From NCBI GenBank assembly GCA_030041355.1, contig JASHNZ010000028.1, forward strand, positions 27,870 to 91,869: a stretch of 64,000 bases of DNA. The letters run 5' to 3'. This DNA is from Nitrososphaerales archaeon. Its GTDB lineage: Archaea; Thermoproteota; Nitrososphaeria; Nitrososphaerales; CADDZS01. Below, piece after piece: positions 1 to 7,777 of the stretch. Under the pieces are notes generated by a model that worked only from the letters and a program-made list of their open reading frames with translations, was not told the origin of the DNA and did no database searches. How positions within the stretch are numbered: position 1 is the first letter of the stretch; every line of letters starts with the position of its first letter. Both the position numbers and the translations under genes were made by a program.

Positions 1-276
1 ATAGGAGACGGGTGGCTGATCTTCGATGTCCCCGAAGGTGACCTGGGATGTCATCCTTCTGACAAGTCATTTCATTCCATCTCTTTCTACTGCGATGATC
101 TCGAAAAGACAATCAAAGAGCTGAAAGCTCGAGGCGTGGAATTCACTTCAGGAATAAGTGAAGAAAGCTGGGGGCGCCTGACTCATTTTCGAATGCCCGG
201 CAACATGGAAGTGGAATTGTACCAGCCAAAGTACAAGAAAACTCATCGCAGGAAAACGATGAGAACCGGGAAGTAA
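1..276 (+). CDS. VOC/glyoxalase-family protein, C-terminal part
   Basis: The frame is open from the first base and ends at TAA 274-276, giving 91 residues whose 5' part lies outside the window. The sequence fits the second half of a vicinal-oxygen-chelate (glyoxalase/bleomycin-resistance) fold: a beta strand 'HSISFYCDDLEKTI', a helix 'KELKARGVEF' and a final metal-site strand 'NMEVELYQP', where the Glu is the usual C-terminal metal ligand position. A basic tail (KKTHRRKTMRTGK) follows. Its substrate cannot be told. It ends 6 nt before an F420-type oxidoreductase and is probably cotranscribed with it. The family call rests on fold pattern only. Confidence 0.75.
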   Translation: MGDGWLIFDVPEGDLGCHPSDKSFHSISFYCDDLEKTIKELKARGVEFTSGISEESWGRLTHFRMPGNMEVELYQPKYKKTHRRKTMRTGK

Positions 277-282
277 CTAATT

Positions 283-1065
283 ATGGAATTTGGTGTTGTA
301 GTGGGGAGCTTTTACAGCTCAGACGGTATTCTTGCTGCCTCAAAAGCGGCTGAAGACAACGGGCTGGATTACTTTTTTGTAACCGACCATTATATGACAC
401 CGGTCAGCAGCTCTACTGTTGATGCCTGGGTGATTCTTTCAGCTGTTGGCGCCCTCACCAAAAGGATCCGAATAGGTACCTGCGTAACTCCAATTCCATT
501 TCGCCCTCCATCACAGCTCGCAAAGATTGTCGCTACGGTAGATCATGTGTCTCACGGACGAACGATTCTCGGGGTGGGTGCTGGCTGGCATGCACCTGAA
601 TTCTCTGGGTATAGCACTTGGGATGAAGATGGAAAGGTGAGAGTGAGAAAGACGCGCGAAGCTCTAAAGTTAATTCTTGCTCTCTGGGATAAAGGAAGGC
701 AAAGCGTCGATTTCTCTGGCAAGTACTATTCTGCAAGAGGAGCCGTACTTGAACCGAAACCAGTTGGGAATCCACATGTTCCGTTATGGTTTGGGACCCA
801 AGGCGAGTACATGCTGAAGGTGGCTGCAAGAATTGCTCAAGGATGGCTTCCGGGAATTCAGGGCATTTCTCTCGAAGATTACAGAAAAGTCATATCCACT
901 TTGAGAGCTGAAGAGAATAAGATCGGCAGAAAAGATCATGTAAAGATTTCGTGCAACGGGACGATCAACGAGCTTCATTCAAATCTATTAGAGCAGTATG
1001 TAACAGAAGGTTGCGAAATTGCTTTGCTGACAAGATCGAAAGAGAAGAATGTTAGGGAGAAATAG
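283..1065 (+). CDS. LLM-class F420-dependent oxidoreductase, frameshifted at the 3' end
   Basis: This 260-residue protein has the luciferase-like monooxygenase TIM-barrel pattern: N-terminal 'MEFGVVVGSF', 'DYFFVTDHYM', 'RIRIGTCVTP', 'DHVSHGRTILGVGAGW', and 'PHVPLWFGTQGEYMLKVAA'. Archaeal and actinobacterial members use reduced F420 rather than FMN; the substrate is unknown. The frame ends early at 1065. A one-base shift just before it opens a tail reading GEIEKLVKEVIPSYK that stops at 1101-1103 and looks like the normal family C-terminus, so the intact gene probably ran to 1103. It is either a sequencing indel or a recent mutation. It follows a VOC gene by 6 nt. A decayed relative lies at 2856-2987 and a GC-rich family member at 60623-61543. 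Confidence 0.85.
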   Translation: MEFGVVVGSFYSSDGILAASKAAEDNGLDYFFVTDHYMTPVSSSTVDAWVILSAVGALTKRIRIGTCVTPIPFRPPSQLAKIVATVDHVSHGRTILGVGAGWHAPEFSGYSTWDEDGKVRVRKTREALKLILALWDKGRQSVDFSGKYYSARGAVLEPKPVGNPHVPLWFGTQGEYMLKVAARIAQGWLPGIQGISLEDYRKVISTLRAEENKIGRKDHVKISCNGTINELHSNLLEQYVTEGCEIALLTRSKEKNVREK

Positions 1066-1179
1066 AAAAACTCGTGAAAGAAGTAATTCCATCTTACAAA
1101 TAAAGAGCTGGAGGCCCTTTTCTTGATAATCAGCAGGTTATATTTGCGTTCGAAAGACTTGCTATAGCTCGTCTAACCG

Positions 1180-2286
1180 CTAGGTCGAATAAGTTTGGAT
1201 CATCTGTAGCGTGTATTGCAATGCGTGTTCGGCATTAAACTCCCACGCGGCTCTTTCCGTGTTGTAAAGCATATAGGGAATTGTAAAAGTCGAAAGACAG
1301 GACCAGTCTTCTTCGAAAATTGAGGCAGGTTTCAACTCTAAAAGCCTGAGCTGGGTAGAAAGATACTGGGTGGCTTCGGGGTACTGAGCCAGAGGCAGCA
1401 TCACTTCAGCGAAGTAACTTCCGTCCTTCGTAACAGTGTGAGACCATGTGAAGGGGCTGGATGTAAAAATGGACATTGCGTGTCTAATGTCTTCTTCCGA
1501 CATTTGTTTGAAAAGATAAGTCAAGTTGACAATCGAGTGTCTCAGCCATGCTTCCTTTGTCCCGTTGTACTTCAGTCTGAAAGCTTTGATCAGTTTCTTA
1601 CCAAACACGTGATTGTTCAGATGATAAGCTGTGTCGCCCTGCTCTAACTTCACCTTCTTGGCAAGCTCAACGACCTTCACCCAGGGATCAGCTTCCAATT
1701 CCTTGATCATCAGAAGATCCGAGTAGTCAACACGTTCAGGTTTGCTTGCGGAAGGGATCTGGACTGAAGGATCTCCAGAAAGAGTTGAGAAGTCCACATC
1801 CCACTGCTTCTTTGAATAATCGTAGAACCTGCCATTCAACATCAAAACGTCTTTCCACACAATCTGCCTAGTTTCGTACTCTTGGATTAATTCTATTTCC
1901 TGGAGCTTAAGTAGCAGCTTTTCTAATTCCGAAAATGTTCCACTCGGGATCGCAAACTCGCAGTCAAAGATCTGGCTGTACAATGATCTGGAGTAAATTT
2001 TTAGGCCTGCGCTTTGATGCAAACCTCCAAAGAAAGCCTTCACATTGGTCATGGAAGTTGGTAAAGTGAAAAATACCCTGAACCTCTCGAGTCCAAGCTT
2101 CTGGAAATCCGGAATCGCGAGAATGCTGATTCCATCCTTTTTCAAATTCACCATGCGTTTCCTTAGAGTCTGGTAGGGAATTGATAGTTCCCTCGACATC
2201 TCATTTAGATTTCGAGCGCCGTCAGAGTTTACAAAAGGACTGATTTTACTGAGAAAGTCAGCCGCATCTTCACTTATTCTTCTCAA
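1180..2286 (-). CDS. Two-HTH (Lrp/AsnC-like) transcriptional regulator
   Basis: This 368-residue protein is probably a DNA-binding regulator. Residues about 25-57 (LNEMSRELSIPYQTLRKRM) form a helix-turn-helix with a wing, as in Lrp/AsnC proteins. A second helix-turn-helix-like segment lies at about 188-232 (LLMIKELEADPWVKVVELAKK). The segments after each HTH do not match the usual small effector domain clearly. The start is TTG 2284-2286, and a perfect 7-bp inverted repeat (TCTCAAA-TTC-TTTGAGA, 2281-2297) overlaps it, suggesting autoregulation. It has no operon partner and faces away from the preceding oxidoreductase. The regulated genes are unknown. Confidence 0.7.
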   Translation of the reverse strand: MRRISEDAADFLSKISPFVNSDGARNLNEMSRELSIPYQTLRKRMVNLKKDGISILAIPDFQKLGLERFRVFFTLPTSMTNVKAFFGGLHQSAGLKIYSRSLYSQIFDCEFAIPSGTFSELEKLLLKLQEIELIQEYETRQIVWKDVLMLNGRFYDYSKKQWDVDFSTLSGDPSVQIPSASKPERVDYSDLLMIKELEADPWVKVVELAKKVKLEQGDTAYHLNNHVFGKKLIKAFRLKYNGTKEAWLRHSIVNLTYLFKQMSEEDIRHAMSIFTSSPFTWSHTVTKDGSYFAEVMLPLAQYPEATQYLSTQLRLLELKPASIFEEDWSCLSTFTIPYMLYNTERAAWEFNAEHALQYTLQMIQTYST

Positions 2287-2297
2287 ATTCTTTGAGA
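2281..2297. promoter_or_regulatory. Perfect palindrome over the start of the two-HTH regulator
   Basis: TCTCAAA, spacer TTC, TTTGAGA: a 7-bp perfect inverted repeat that includes the TTG start codon of the regulator on the minus strand. Its position would let a bound dimer block transcription or translation, so an autoregulatory operator is a reasonable inference. No second copy was noticed. Confidence 0.4.
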
Positions 2298-2380
2298 CCT
2301 GTTTCTTTTCACATAGGTTTCTTTATGCCAATTAATATGGTCTTAGAAGGCTGCAGAAAATCTCTGCCAACTGCGGAAAA

Positions 2381-2563
2381 TCACGAAGAGAACTTGTAGC
2401 CTTCCATCACGCTTCGAATAACCGTGGAAGCACTTCCGAAAGTCTGGTCCAAGTCCTCTATGTGGGAGACGACTACCTTCGCCCCCCTCTCACCGAAGAA
2501 TCGGATGAGTCTTTCCCTCTGTTCGGAGGTGATGAGCACACTTACAGCGATAGCGGTTCGCAT
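2381..2563 (-). CDS. Small conserved-looking protein, unknown function
   Basis: This is a 60-residue ORF with an ATG start at 2563. The composition is protein-like: a strand 'TAIAVSVLIT', an amphipathic helix 'SEQRERLIRFFGERG', a strand 'KVVVSHI' and a final helix. No family was recognised. It is divergent from a small membrane protein (2649-2786), and the 85-bp interval carries an inverted repeat and A/T-rich boxes, which supports a real bidirectional promoter. A chance ORF remains possible. Confidence 0.45.
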   Translation of the reverse strand: MRTAIAVSVLITSEQRERLIRFFGERGAKVVVSHIEDLDQTFGSASTVIRSVMEGYKFSS

Positions 2564-2576
2564 GGTTCTGATAATC

Positions 2577-2604
2577 TAACCCTAAATCTATCTTTTTAGG
2601 GTTA
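2577..2604. promoter_or_regulatory. Inverted repeat in a divergent promoter
   Basis: The arms TAACCCTAAA (2577-2586) and TTTAGGGTTA (2595-2604) are perfect inverted copies separated by 8 bp. They sit between the divergent starts at 2563 and 2649. The right arm runs into TTAAAAG (2602-2608), a plausible TATA box for the rightward gene about 43 nt before its ATG. An operator for both genes is the simplest reading; an RNA hairpin is the alternative. Confidence 0.45.
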
Positions 2605-2648
2605 AAAGCATAATGTATTTCTACTCCGTACTATTCCTCCTAAACGTC

Positions 2649-2786
2649 ATGTCAATAGACGAAAAAATCAGACTGGGACTCCTTGCACTGTCCGTAGCAA
2701 CTGCAATAGTTGTAGGGGCTCACGTGGGCCACCTAGCAATCAAGCCGCCCTTCTTGGACGAGCTCGGCGGAAGCGGAGGAAGTTAA
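2649..2786 (+). CDS. Small single-pass membrane protein
   Basis: This is a 45-residue ORF starting at ATG 2649. It has a short charged N-terminus (MSIDEKIR), one hydrophobic helix of about 20 residues (LGLLALSVATAIVVGAH) and a Gly/Ser-rich tail (ELGGSGGS). The plausible TATA box at 2602-2608 and clean start support expression. It is too short for a family call. Function is unknown; small subunits of membrane complexes often look like this, but no complex is encoded nearby. Confidence 0.5.
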   Translation: MSIDEKIRLGLLALSVATAIVVGAHVGHLAIKPPFLDELGGSGGS

Positions 2787-2855
2787 TAGGTCATTTTGGG
2801 AACGAGGAAGAAAAAATCAGAAGATGTTCTCCTCGTTTCCTCCCCTTTTTATTTT

Positions 2856-2987
2856 TCAACTTAAGATACGGACCATAAAGTGGTCAGTTACCAAAAAAAA
2901 AGTCATAACCAAGAATGTCCGCCCTAATTGCGATTTTTCAATCAATGCGGAATCTGCCATCCCTGACACTGCTAGGCCGAACTTCAT
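2856..2987 (-). pseudogene. N-terminal remnant of an LLM-class F420 oxidoreductase
   Basis: Starting at ATG 2987, 16 nt after the end of the aldolase gene, the minus strand reads MKFGLAVSGMADSALIEKSQL. After a shift at a run of nine A/T pairs (around 2892-2900) it continues GYDFFLVTDHFM. Both pieces line up with the start of the oxidoreductase at 283 (MEFGVVVGSF..., DYFFVTDHYM). The frame then stops at 2856-2858 and no further barrel sequence follows. It is therefore a truncated, frameshifted paralogue, once probably the third gene of the nucleotidyltransferase-aldolase operon. Confidence 0.6.
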
Positions 2988-3002
2988 TGTTTCGACTTTT
3001 TC

Positions 3003-4081
3003 TTAGCGCCTTGTTATAGGGCAGACTACTTCTACTTCGTCTCCTCTTGTCCCGTAAAAGTGACCATACAGGTTCAGCGTAGTATCGCCGTGAGCGGGAA
3101 TGAACCTCATTTTGTCTCCGACAGAAGGACGCTGGGAAGACTTTTCACACTTGAGAATTCCGTGTTCGTCGCCCCCGGGTACATAGGTAATTCCCTCAGA
3201 TAGAGCTTTAGGCATTCCACCCCATCCGAGCATTTCGTATTCCAAACCCACGGCTTTCCAGCCCATATCTATGACAGCTTGGCGATCATTAGGTGTGCTC
3301 ACTACGGTCGAAAGTACATTCATGGACTGTGCAAAGTCTTTCCCCACCGGTTCGATCTCGGAGTACCGCCTGTCCATCATGATATAGGAACCGGGCTGAA
3401 TTTCTGTGACCCCTGGATATGTTATAGGTGCCGGTTCCTCCGCAGGTTACAATTTCCGGATCCAAACCGAGTTTCTTCAAGGCGCTAATTGTGTCCGTGA
3501 TCTTCTGAAGAGAAATTTGAGCTTCTTTCTTTCTCTCTTCAAAGTTGGGCTTGGATAGTTGGAGGTGGCCTTCATAACCTTGAATCCCTCTAAATCGCAG
3601 TCCTTCAAGGTTGGAGATACATTGGGAGAATCTTGCTGCAAGCTCCCCTGGTCCCTGCCCAGTCTTGTTATTTCCAACGTTGACTTCGACTACGACATTT
3701 GCGGATAGACCCTTATGCTTGGCCGCGCTGGCGAGCAGCTCTGCATTTTCCTTTCCGTCGATATTGACCATGGAATCTCCATTTCTTGCTAGAGCAAGAA
3801 ATCTATCAAAGGAGTCCTTGGAGGCAAGTATATGGGTCAGCAAAACATGTTCAATGCCATTCATGATCATGCTCTGCTTCTATAAGCGTCTGACAGCATA
3901 CGCCGATCGCTCCAGCGTCAATCTGCTTTTTCGCAATGAAAGGACTCTTGTGCGACTTTACGTGAGGCCTTACGTTGCAATTTTTTGAGCGACAGAACTC
4001 TGCCATTTTTTGTATGTTGCGTTCTAGCAAGTCGAGATCGACTAGGACGCATGGGGTCGGAAGTTCGTCTATCTTTGTCAT
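3003..4081 (-). pseudogene. D-threonine aldolase-like PLP enzyme, split over three frames
   Basis: The minus strand encodes a fold-type III (alanine-racemase-like) PLP enzyme of the D-threonine aldolase/D-serine dehydratase-like family. The frames are 4081-3851, about 3870-3289 and 3380-3003. The first carries 'LPTPCVLVDLDLLERNI' and 'RPHVKSHKSP', where the Lys binds PLP. The second carries 'VVEVNVGNNKTGQGPGE', 'RGIQGYEGHLQ' and 'TCGGTGTYNI'. The third carries 'GDEHGIL', 'VGDKMRFIPAHGDTTLNLYGHF'-type ending segments, which hold the usual His/Asp metal site. Together they make a full-length enzyme of about 355 residues. One-base shifts occur near 3860 and 3400. The ATG overlaps the upstream nucleotidyltransferase stop by one base, so the two were cotranscribed. 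The gene is broken, or the assembly has two indels. Confidence 0.8.
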
Positions 4082-4857
4082 CAGAATTTTTCATCTCTTA
4101 GTGGCGACTGATGATAATCAAGATTGCTCGATTTTAGCTCTTGGAGCTCTTGTGCAAGCCTTGACGCATGAACTAAGTCATTGGAATTCTGAAGCAATCC
4201 ATCTAAGGTTTTTCCCAATGCCATCAATAATTGCTCGCGACTGATTTCGCGTTGTAAGGTTTCAGCAAAAGATCCTAGGATTTCCTTTGGCAAGGAATCA
4301 AAACCTCTTCCGTTGCTAGTTTCCAAACCGAAACGAAGACAGAAAAGAGTTAAGGCATGGTTACGCGCCTCGTTTATCCAGTACTCCGCTTGCCATAACT
4401 TGCCACGCTCGATGCAAATTCGAGCTCGAACAAGGTGATGTACTGCAAGTCCGAAGAGATAGTCAGGTGCTGGTGGCAAAGCTCGCTTTCTTTCTATGTT
4501 ATTCCCCCACAGAAGATGGAATTTGGGTCCTGCTGAACCAAACTCCTTGCTCGGTGTGAACGACAAATCCACCTGCAAGTTTCTAGGAAAAAGAAAAACT
4601 CTGTAAATCGACGGCCCACTAACGAGATCGAAGAGCTTCAAGGCTTGGAATTCCTTCTCGCATTTGTCGGTCCATTCGTTCAATACCTCAGACAGACTTG
4701 CTTCCTCGGCAACTCCAAACGTAAGGTCCAGATCAGACCATCTGTCGCCTCCTTCCGAAGTAGAGCGTACAAAAGCTGCGCCTGCAATTCGATGATCATT
4801 CTTTGCGATATCCAATAGACGATCCCTAATGCTGTTACGCTCTTGAACCGTGAACAT
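4081..4857 (-). CDS. Nucleotidyltransferase-fold protein
   Basis: This 258-residue protein has the minimal nucleotidyltransferase signature: helix, then 'VRSTSEGGDRWSDLDLTF' at about 30-47, where the two Asp of S-D-L-D-L bind metal, then a third acidic strand 'LQVDLSF'. The C-terminal half is helical, as in aminoglycoside-adenylyltransferase-like and related small-molecule nucleotidyltransferases. The acceptor cannot be told from sequence. Its TGA overlaps the ATG of the aldolase-like gene by one base (TGATG), indicating translational coupling. It is divergent from the deiodinase-like gene at 4939. Confidence 0.7.
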   Translation of the reverse strand: MFTVQERNSIRDRLLDIAKNDHRIAGAAFVRSTSEGGDRWSDLDLTFGVAEEASLSEVLNEWTDKCEKEFQALKLFDLVSGPSIYRVFLFPRNLQVDLSFTPSKEFGSAGPKFHLLWGNNIERKRALPPAPDYLFGLAVHHLVRARICIERGKLWQAEYWINEARNHALTLFCLRFGLETSNGRGFDSLPKEILGSFAETLQREISREQLLMALGKTLDGLLQNSNDLVHASRLAQELQELKSSNLDYHQSPLRDEKF

Positions 4858-4938
4858 TTGGTTTATGGTGACGCAGAAACGATTGAAAGGGTTTTTCTTA
4901 ATTGATCGTTAAATACGGTTTCACTGGTTCGAAATGCG

Positions 4939-5643
4939 ATGTCGCAGTCCTATAATTATTCGCACTTTTCCATCAAACCATACAACAGATGGTACAAGGA
5001 ATTCTTGAAGCATCTGCCGCTCGGATCAGTAGCGCCAGACTTTTCGTGCTTGGATACGAAAGGAAAGAGGGTGAAACTTTCCGATTTTCGCAAGTCCTTC
5101 GTCGTGCTAGAGTTTGGATGCATGACCTGTGCTCCAGCGGTCACCCAAGCCTCGACATATCCCAATAGCTTGTCCAAGATGATGCCAGAGTTCGCAGGGA
5201 GAGACGTCGAGTTTCTAATGGTCTATACGAGAGAGACTCATCCCGGAGAAAATATTCGGAGGCATAAAAAGTTCGAGGAGAAAATGGAACATGCAAAATT
5301 GTTCAAAGAACTAGACAAGGTTCAGCTCAGAATACTCGTAGATAGCTTGGGCGGGAAAATTCATCGAAAGTACGGCATGCTTCCGAATATGGTATACATA
5401 GTCAACAAAGAAGGAAGAATCGTCTACAAGGCTAGCTGGACAGACGCGAACGAAATCAAATCGGTACTGGAAAACTTGCTGCTATGGGAAAAGGAAGGTT
5501 TTACTCCCTTGGACTCTGTAGCCGTGGTCGAAAAATATCACTTCATCTACGACCGGAACGTTGAGGAACACAAACGCGTCTACGAGCGCTCGGGACCGTC
5601 TGCCGTAAAGGAATTAAAAGAAGAAGTTAACTTGCCCATATGA
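4939..5643 (+). CDS. Iodothyronine-deiodinase-like thioredoxin-fold protein (Cys form)
   Basis: This 234-residue protein has a redoxin/thioredoxin fold. The segment at residues 54-66, 'FVVLEFGCMTCAP', matches the deiodinase active-site pattern (F-G-S-C-T-Sec-P-P), with Cys64 at the selenocysteine position and Cys61 making a CxxC pair. 'FLMVYTRETHPGE' matches the deiodinase strand VYIxEAH, and 'LPNMVYIVNKEGRIVYK' is the cis-Pro and final strands. Vertebrate enzymes remove iodine; prokaryotic relatives are of unknown role and are more likely thiol redox enzymes. A C-terminal 60-residue helical extension is unusual. The upstream box GTTAAATAC (about 4906-4915) is a plausible TATA site 25-30 nt before the ATG. 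Confidence 0.7.
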   Translation: MSQSYNYSHFSIKPYNRWYKEFLKHLPLGSVAPDFSCLDTKGKRVKLSDFRKSFVVLEFGCMTCAPAVTQASTYPNSLSKMMPEFAGRDVEFLMVYTRETHPGENIRRHKKFEEKMEHAKLFKELDKVQLRILVDSLGGKIHRKYGMLPNMVYIVNKEGRIVYKASWTDANEIKSVLENLLLWEKEGFTPLDSVAVVEKYHFIYDRNVEEHKRVYERSGPSAVKELKEEVNLPI

Positions 5644-5789
5644 AGCCAAGATGGTATGCACTCTTTGTTGAGACCGATCTGAAGAAAGCTTTTCGGATTC
5701 ACATCGACATGATATAAAAATAGTTCTTGGAGCCTAAATTGGCAAAGTTAGAGATAACAGCGAACCTCGGAGAGAACGACTATAATCCA

Positions 5790-6155
5790 CTAGGACTTGG
5801 CGTAGTTGCCGGCACCATACCAATCAACTACGACCACAGGTTCATCCCCCACGACCCAAGCATCGTGTCCGGAAGGAAGGTAGGAGACATCTCCAGGGCC
5901 TAGCTCAAATTCCGAACCATCAGACATTTTTACGTGCAGTCTACCAGAGACGTGGTATTGAAAATGAGGAGCTTCGCACCACTGCGTCTTGGCAATGGGC
6001 TTGACATCGTTTGACCATTTCCAGCCCTTTTGTAAAACCAAACGCCCTACTTCCCCTCCACCTATTTTCATTATCTCTGCTTTGCCGTGATTAAATGTTC
6101 GAGTCTCAATATCCTTAGCAGATGAGAATTTCTTATGCTCGTGTTTCGAAGGCAT
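5790..6155 (-). CDS. Single-domain cupin
   Basis: This 121-residue protein is a small cupin barrel. The two cupin motifs are visible: 'APHFQYHVSGRLHVKMSDGSEF' with His residues at about 63 and 67, and 'LGPGDVSYLPSGHDAWVVGDEP'. The His/Glu metal set is incomplete, so metal binding is uncertain. Such proteins are often sensors or small isomerase/oxygenase relatives. It starts 33 nt downstream of the phosphoesterase on the same strand and is likely in one operon with it. The substrate is unknown. Confidence 0.75.
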   Translation of the reverse strand: MPSKHEHKKFSSAKDIETRTFNHGKAEIMKIGGGEVGRLVLQKGWKWSNDVKPIAKTQWCEAPHFQYHVSGRLHVKMSDGSEFELGPGDVSYLPSGHDAWVVGDEPVVVVDWYGAGNYAKS

Positions 6156-6188
6156 GGCTTTTTCCAGAAAGCGCCATTCGTATAAGAG

Positions 6189-6848
6189 TTATGATCGACT
6201 CGAATCCCAAACTTTCTCAGCAGTGATGTGGTCTACCCTCGTGTTAGGCGACTCAGAAATGGAGCCTAGCGAAATAAGCGACAAATTGAATTCGCTACCC
6301 TCCGATTTAATCACGACATACCCTTTCTCGTTGTAAAGACTTTTCTCGTTTGTGAGGCAACCAACGCAAACCACTCTTAATCTTCGAAACGAGGCTAGCG
6401 CATGGGAATGACCTAATATTAAATACTCTCCTGACTTATTTTGGTGTTTTATCCGCGCAACGGTTGCAAAAGCAAGAACCGGAAGCTCTCTGTGAATCTT
6501 CTTGAGTATAGACCCAAACTTATGCGTGGAACCTTCTGATCCAATTTTGAATTGATCTCCATGCATGAAAGTCAACTTTTCTCCGTTTAGAATCAATTCG
6601 AATGAGTCTACACAGGGAATTGCCTCGCCATCGTGATTCCCCCTTATGAACACAACGTCTTTCAGGTCCCTTGTCTTCTTGATAAGATCCAGGAATTTGG
6701 GGCCATTTCGATCCTCTCGGACATTGTCGCCCAGAAATATTATTTTGTCCGCATTCTTTTCCTCGCGAAGAATATCGAGCAACACAGCTTCATCAGTATA
6801 TGGATAGTGAACATCTGAAAGAATGAGGAGTCTCAAGTTATGGTTCAC
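6189..6848 (-). CDS. Calcineurin-like metallophosphoesterase
   Basis: This 219-residue protein carries the full metallophosphoesterase motif set in order: 'SDVH' (residues 11-14), 'FLGDNV' (about 38-43), 'RGNHDG' (about 69-74), 'MHGDQ' (about 95-99) and 'LGHSH' (about 144-148). These supply the Asp, His and Asn ligands of a two-metal centre that hydrolyses phosphate esters. Length matches archaeal single-domain members. The C-terminal 40 residues extend beyond the core. The substrate is unknown. It precedes the cupin gene in a two-gene minus-strand operon and is divergent from the LsrF-like gene. Confidence 0.88.
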   Translation of the reverse strand: MNHNLRLLILSDVHYPYTDEAVLLDILREEKNADKIIFLGDNVREDRNGPKFLDLIKKTRDLKDVVFIRGNHDGEAIPCVDSFELILNGEKLTFMHGDQFKIGSEGSTHKFGSILKKIHRELPVLAFATVARIKHQNKSGEYLILGHSHALASFRRLRVVCVGCLTNEKSLYNEKGYVVIKSEGSEFNLSLISLGSISESPNTRVDHITAEKVWDSSRS

Positions 6849-6922
6849 TATGGGCCTAAAGCAAGTGGATTGAAGGAATTGTTATTAGCAATAAATGTAA
6901 CTTGTTGGTTCAGTGTAGTGCA

Positions 6923-7747
6923 ATGGACTGGGGAATGCAAAACCGCCTTTCGCGAATGATAAAACCTGCGACAGGACACTCGGTGATGCTGGCTTGTGAC
7001 CATGGTTATTTTATGGGGCCAACGAACAAGCTTGAAAATCCAAGGAAAACGATAGAGCCGCTTTTGCCTTATGCGGATACCCTTGCAGTCACGAGAGGGG
7101 TGCTCAGAACTTCGGTAGATCCGAAATGGAGTACTGCGATCCTTTTGAGAGTTTCAGGGGGTTCAAGCATACTCATGGAAGATTTGAGCAATGAGGAAAT
7201 TACCACCTCCATGAGAGATGCTGTCCGGCTCAACGTCGCGTGTGTCGCCCTTTCGATTTTTGTGGGAACAAGCCACGAAAAGCAAACTCTTGTGAATCTC
7301 TCAAAGTTAGTTGATCAAGGACAAGAATTTGCAATGCCAGTCATGGCGATTACCGCTGTTGGAAAAGAATTAGAAAAAAGAGATTCGAGATACTTGTCCC
7401 TTGCCTGCAGACTCGCGGCCGAGCTTGGCGTCCAAGTCGTAAAAACCTACTATTGCGAGGATTTCGCAAGGGTGGTAAATGGCTGTCCCGTTCCTCTAGT
7501 CGTTGCTGGAGGCCCTAAACTCAATACGGAGGAAGATGTGTTTAACCTCGCCCACAACGCGCTGAACGAAGGGGCCGTTGGAGTCGACATGGGAAGAAAT
7601 ATCTGGCAAAACGAAAACCCAGTTGCGATGATCAAAGCAATTAGGGCAATTGTCCACGAAAGTGCGTCTGTCAGAGAAGCACTCCAAATCTTCAACGAGA
7701 ACAAGAAAAACCCTTCCCAAAGACTCGAAACGCAAATCCAACCTTAA
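6923..7747 (+). CDS. LsrF/DhnA-type class I aldolase or thiolase
   Basis: The protein closely follows bacterial LsrF (3-hydroxy-5-phosphonooxypentane-2,4-dione thiolase) along its length: 'MDWGMQNRLSRM', 'VMLACDHGYFMGP', 'LTRGVLR'-type strand, 'ADTLAVTRGVLR', 'MPVMAITAVGKE', 'GVQVVKTYYCEDFARVV', 'PVPLVVAGGPK' and 'GAVGVDMGRNIWQ'. The Lys in VVKTYY is the Schiff-base residue. ATG 6923 is preferred to TTG 6902 because MDWGMQ matches the family N-terminus. In archaea related enzymes are fructose-bisphosphate aldolases or aromatic-amino-acid-pathway aldolases, and no autoinducer-2 genes are near, so the true substrate is open. It leads an operon with the SET and M24 genes. Confidence 0.85.
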   Translation: MDWGMQNRLSRMIKPATGHSVMLACDHGYFMGPTNKLENPRKTIEPLLPYADTLAVTRGVLRTSVDPKWSTAILLRVSGGSSILMEDLSNEEITTSMRDAVRLNVACVALSIFVGTSHEKQTLVNLSKLVDQGQEFAMPVMAITAVGKELEKRDSRYLSLACRLAAELGVQVVKTYYCEDFARVVNGCPVPLVVAGGPKLNTEEDVFNLAHNALNEGAVGVDMGRNIWQNENPVAMIKAIRAIVHESASVREALQIFNENKKNPSQRLETQIQP

Positions 7748-7777
7748 ACAAAAATTCAGATATTCCATGGATCGTAT

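Noticed and set aside
2824..3006. Plus-strand ORF of 60 residues
   Set aside because: The same stretch on the minus strand holds a recognisable F420-type oxidoreductase remnant; the plus ORF is its shadow.
5640..5717. 25-codon ORF overlapping the deiodinase-like stop (ATGA)
   Set aside because: It is too short and resembles no known protein; the overlap may be chance.
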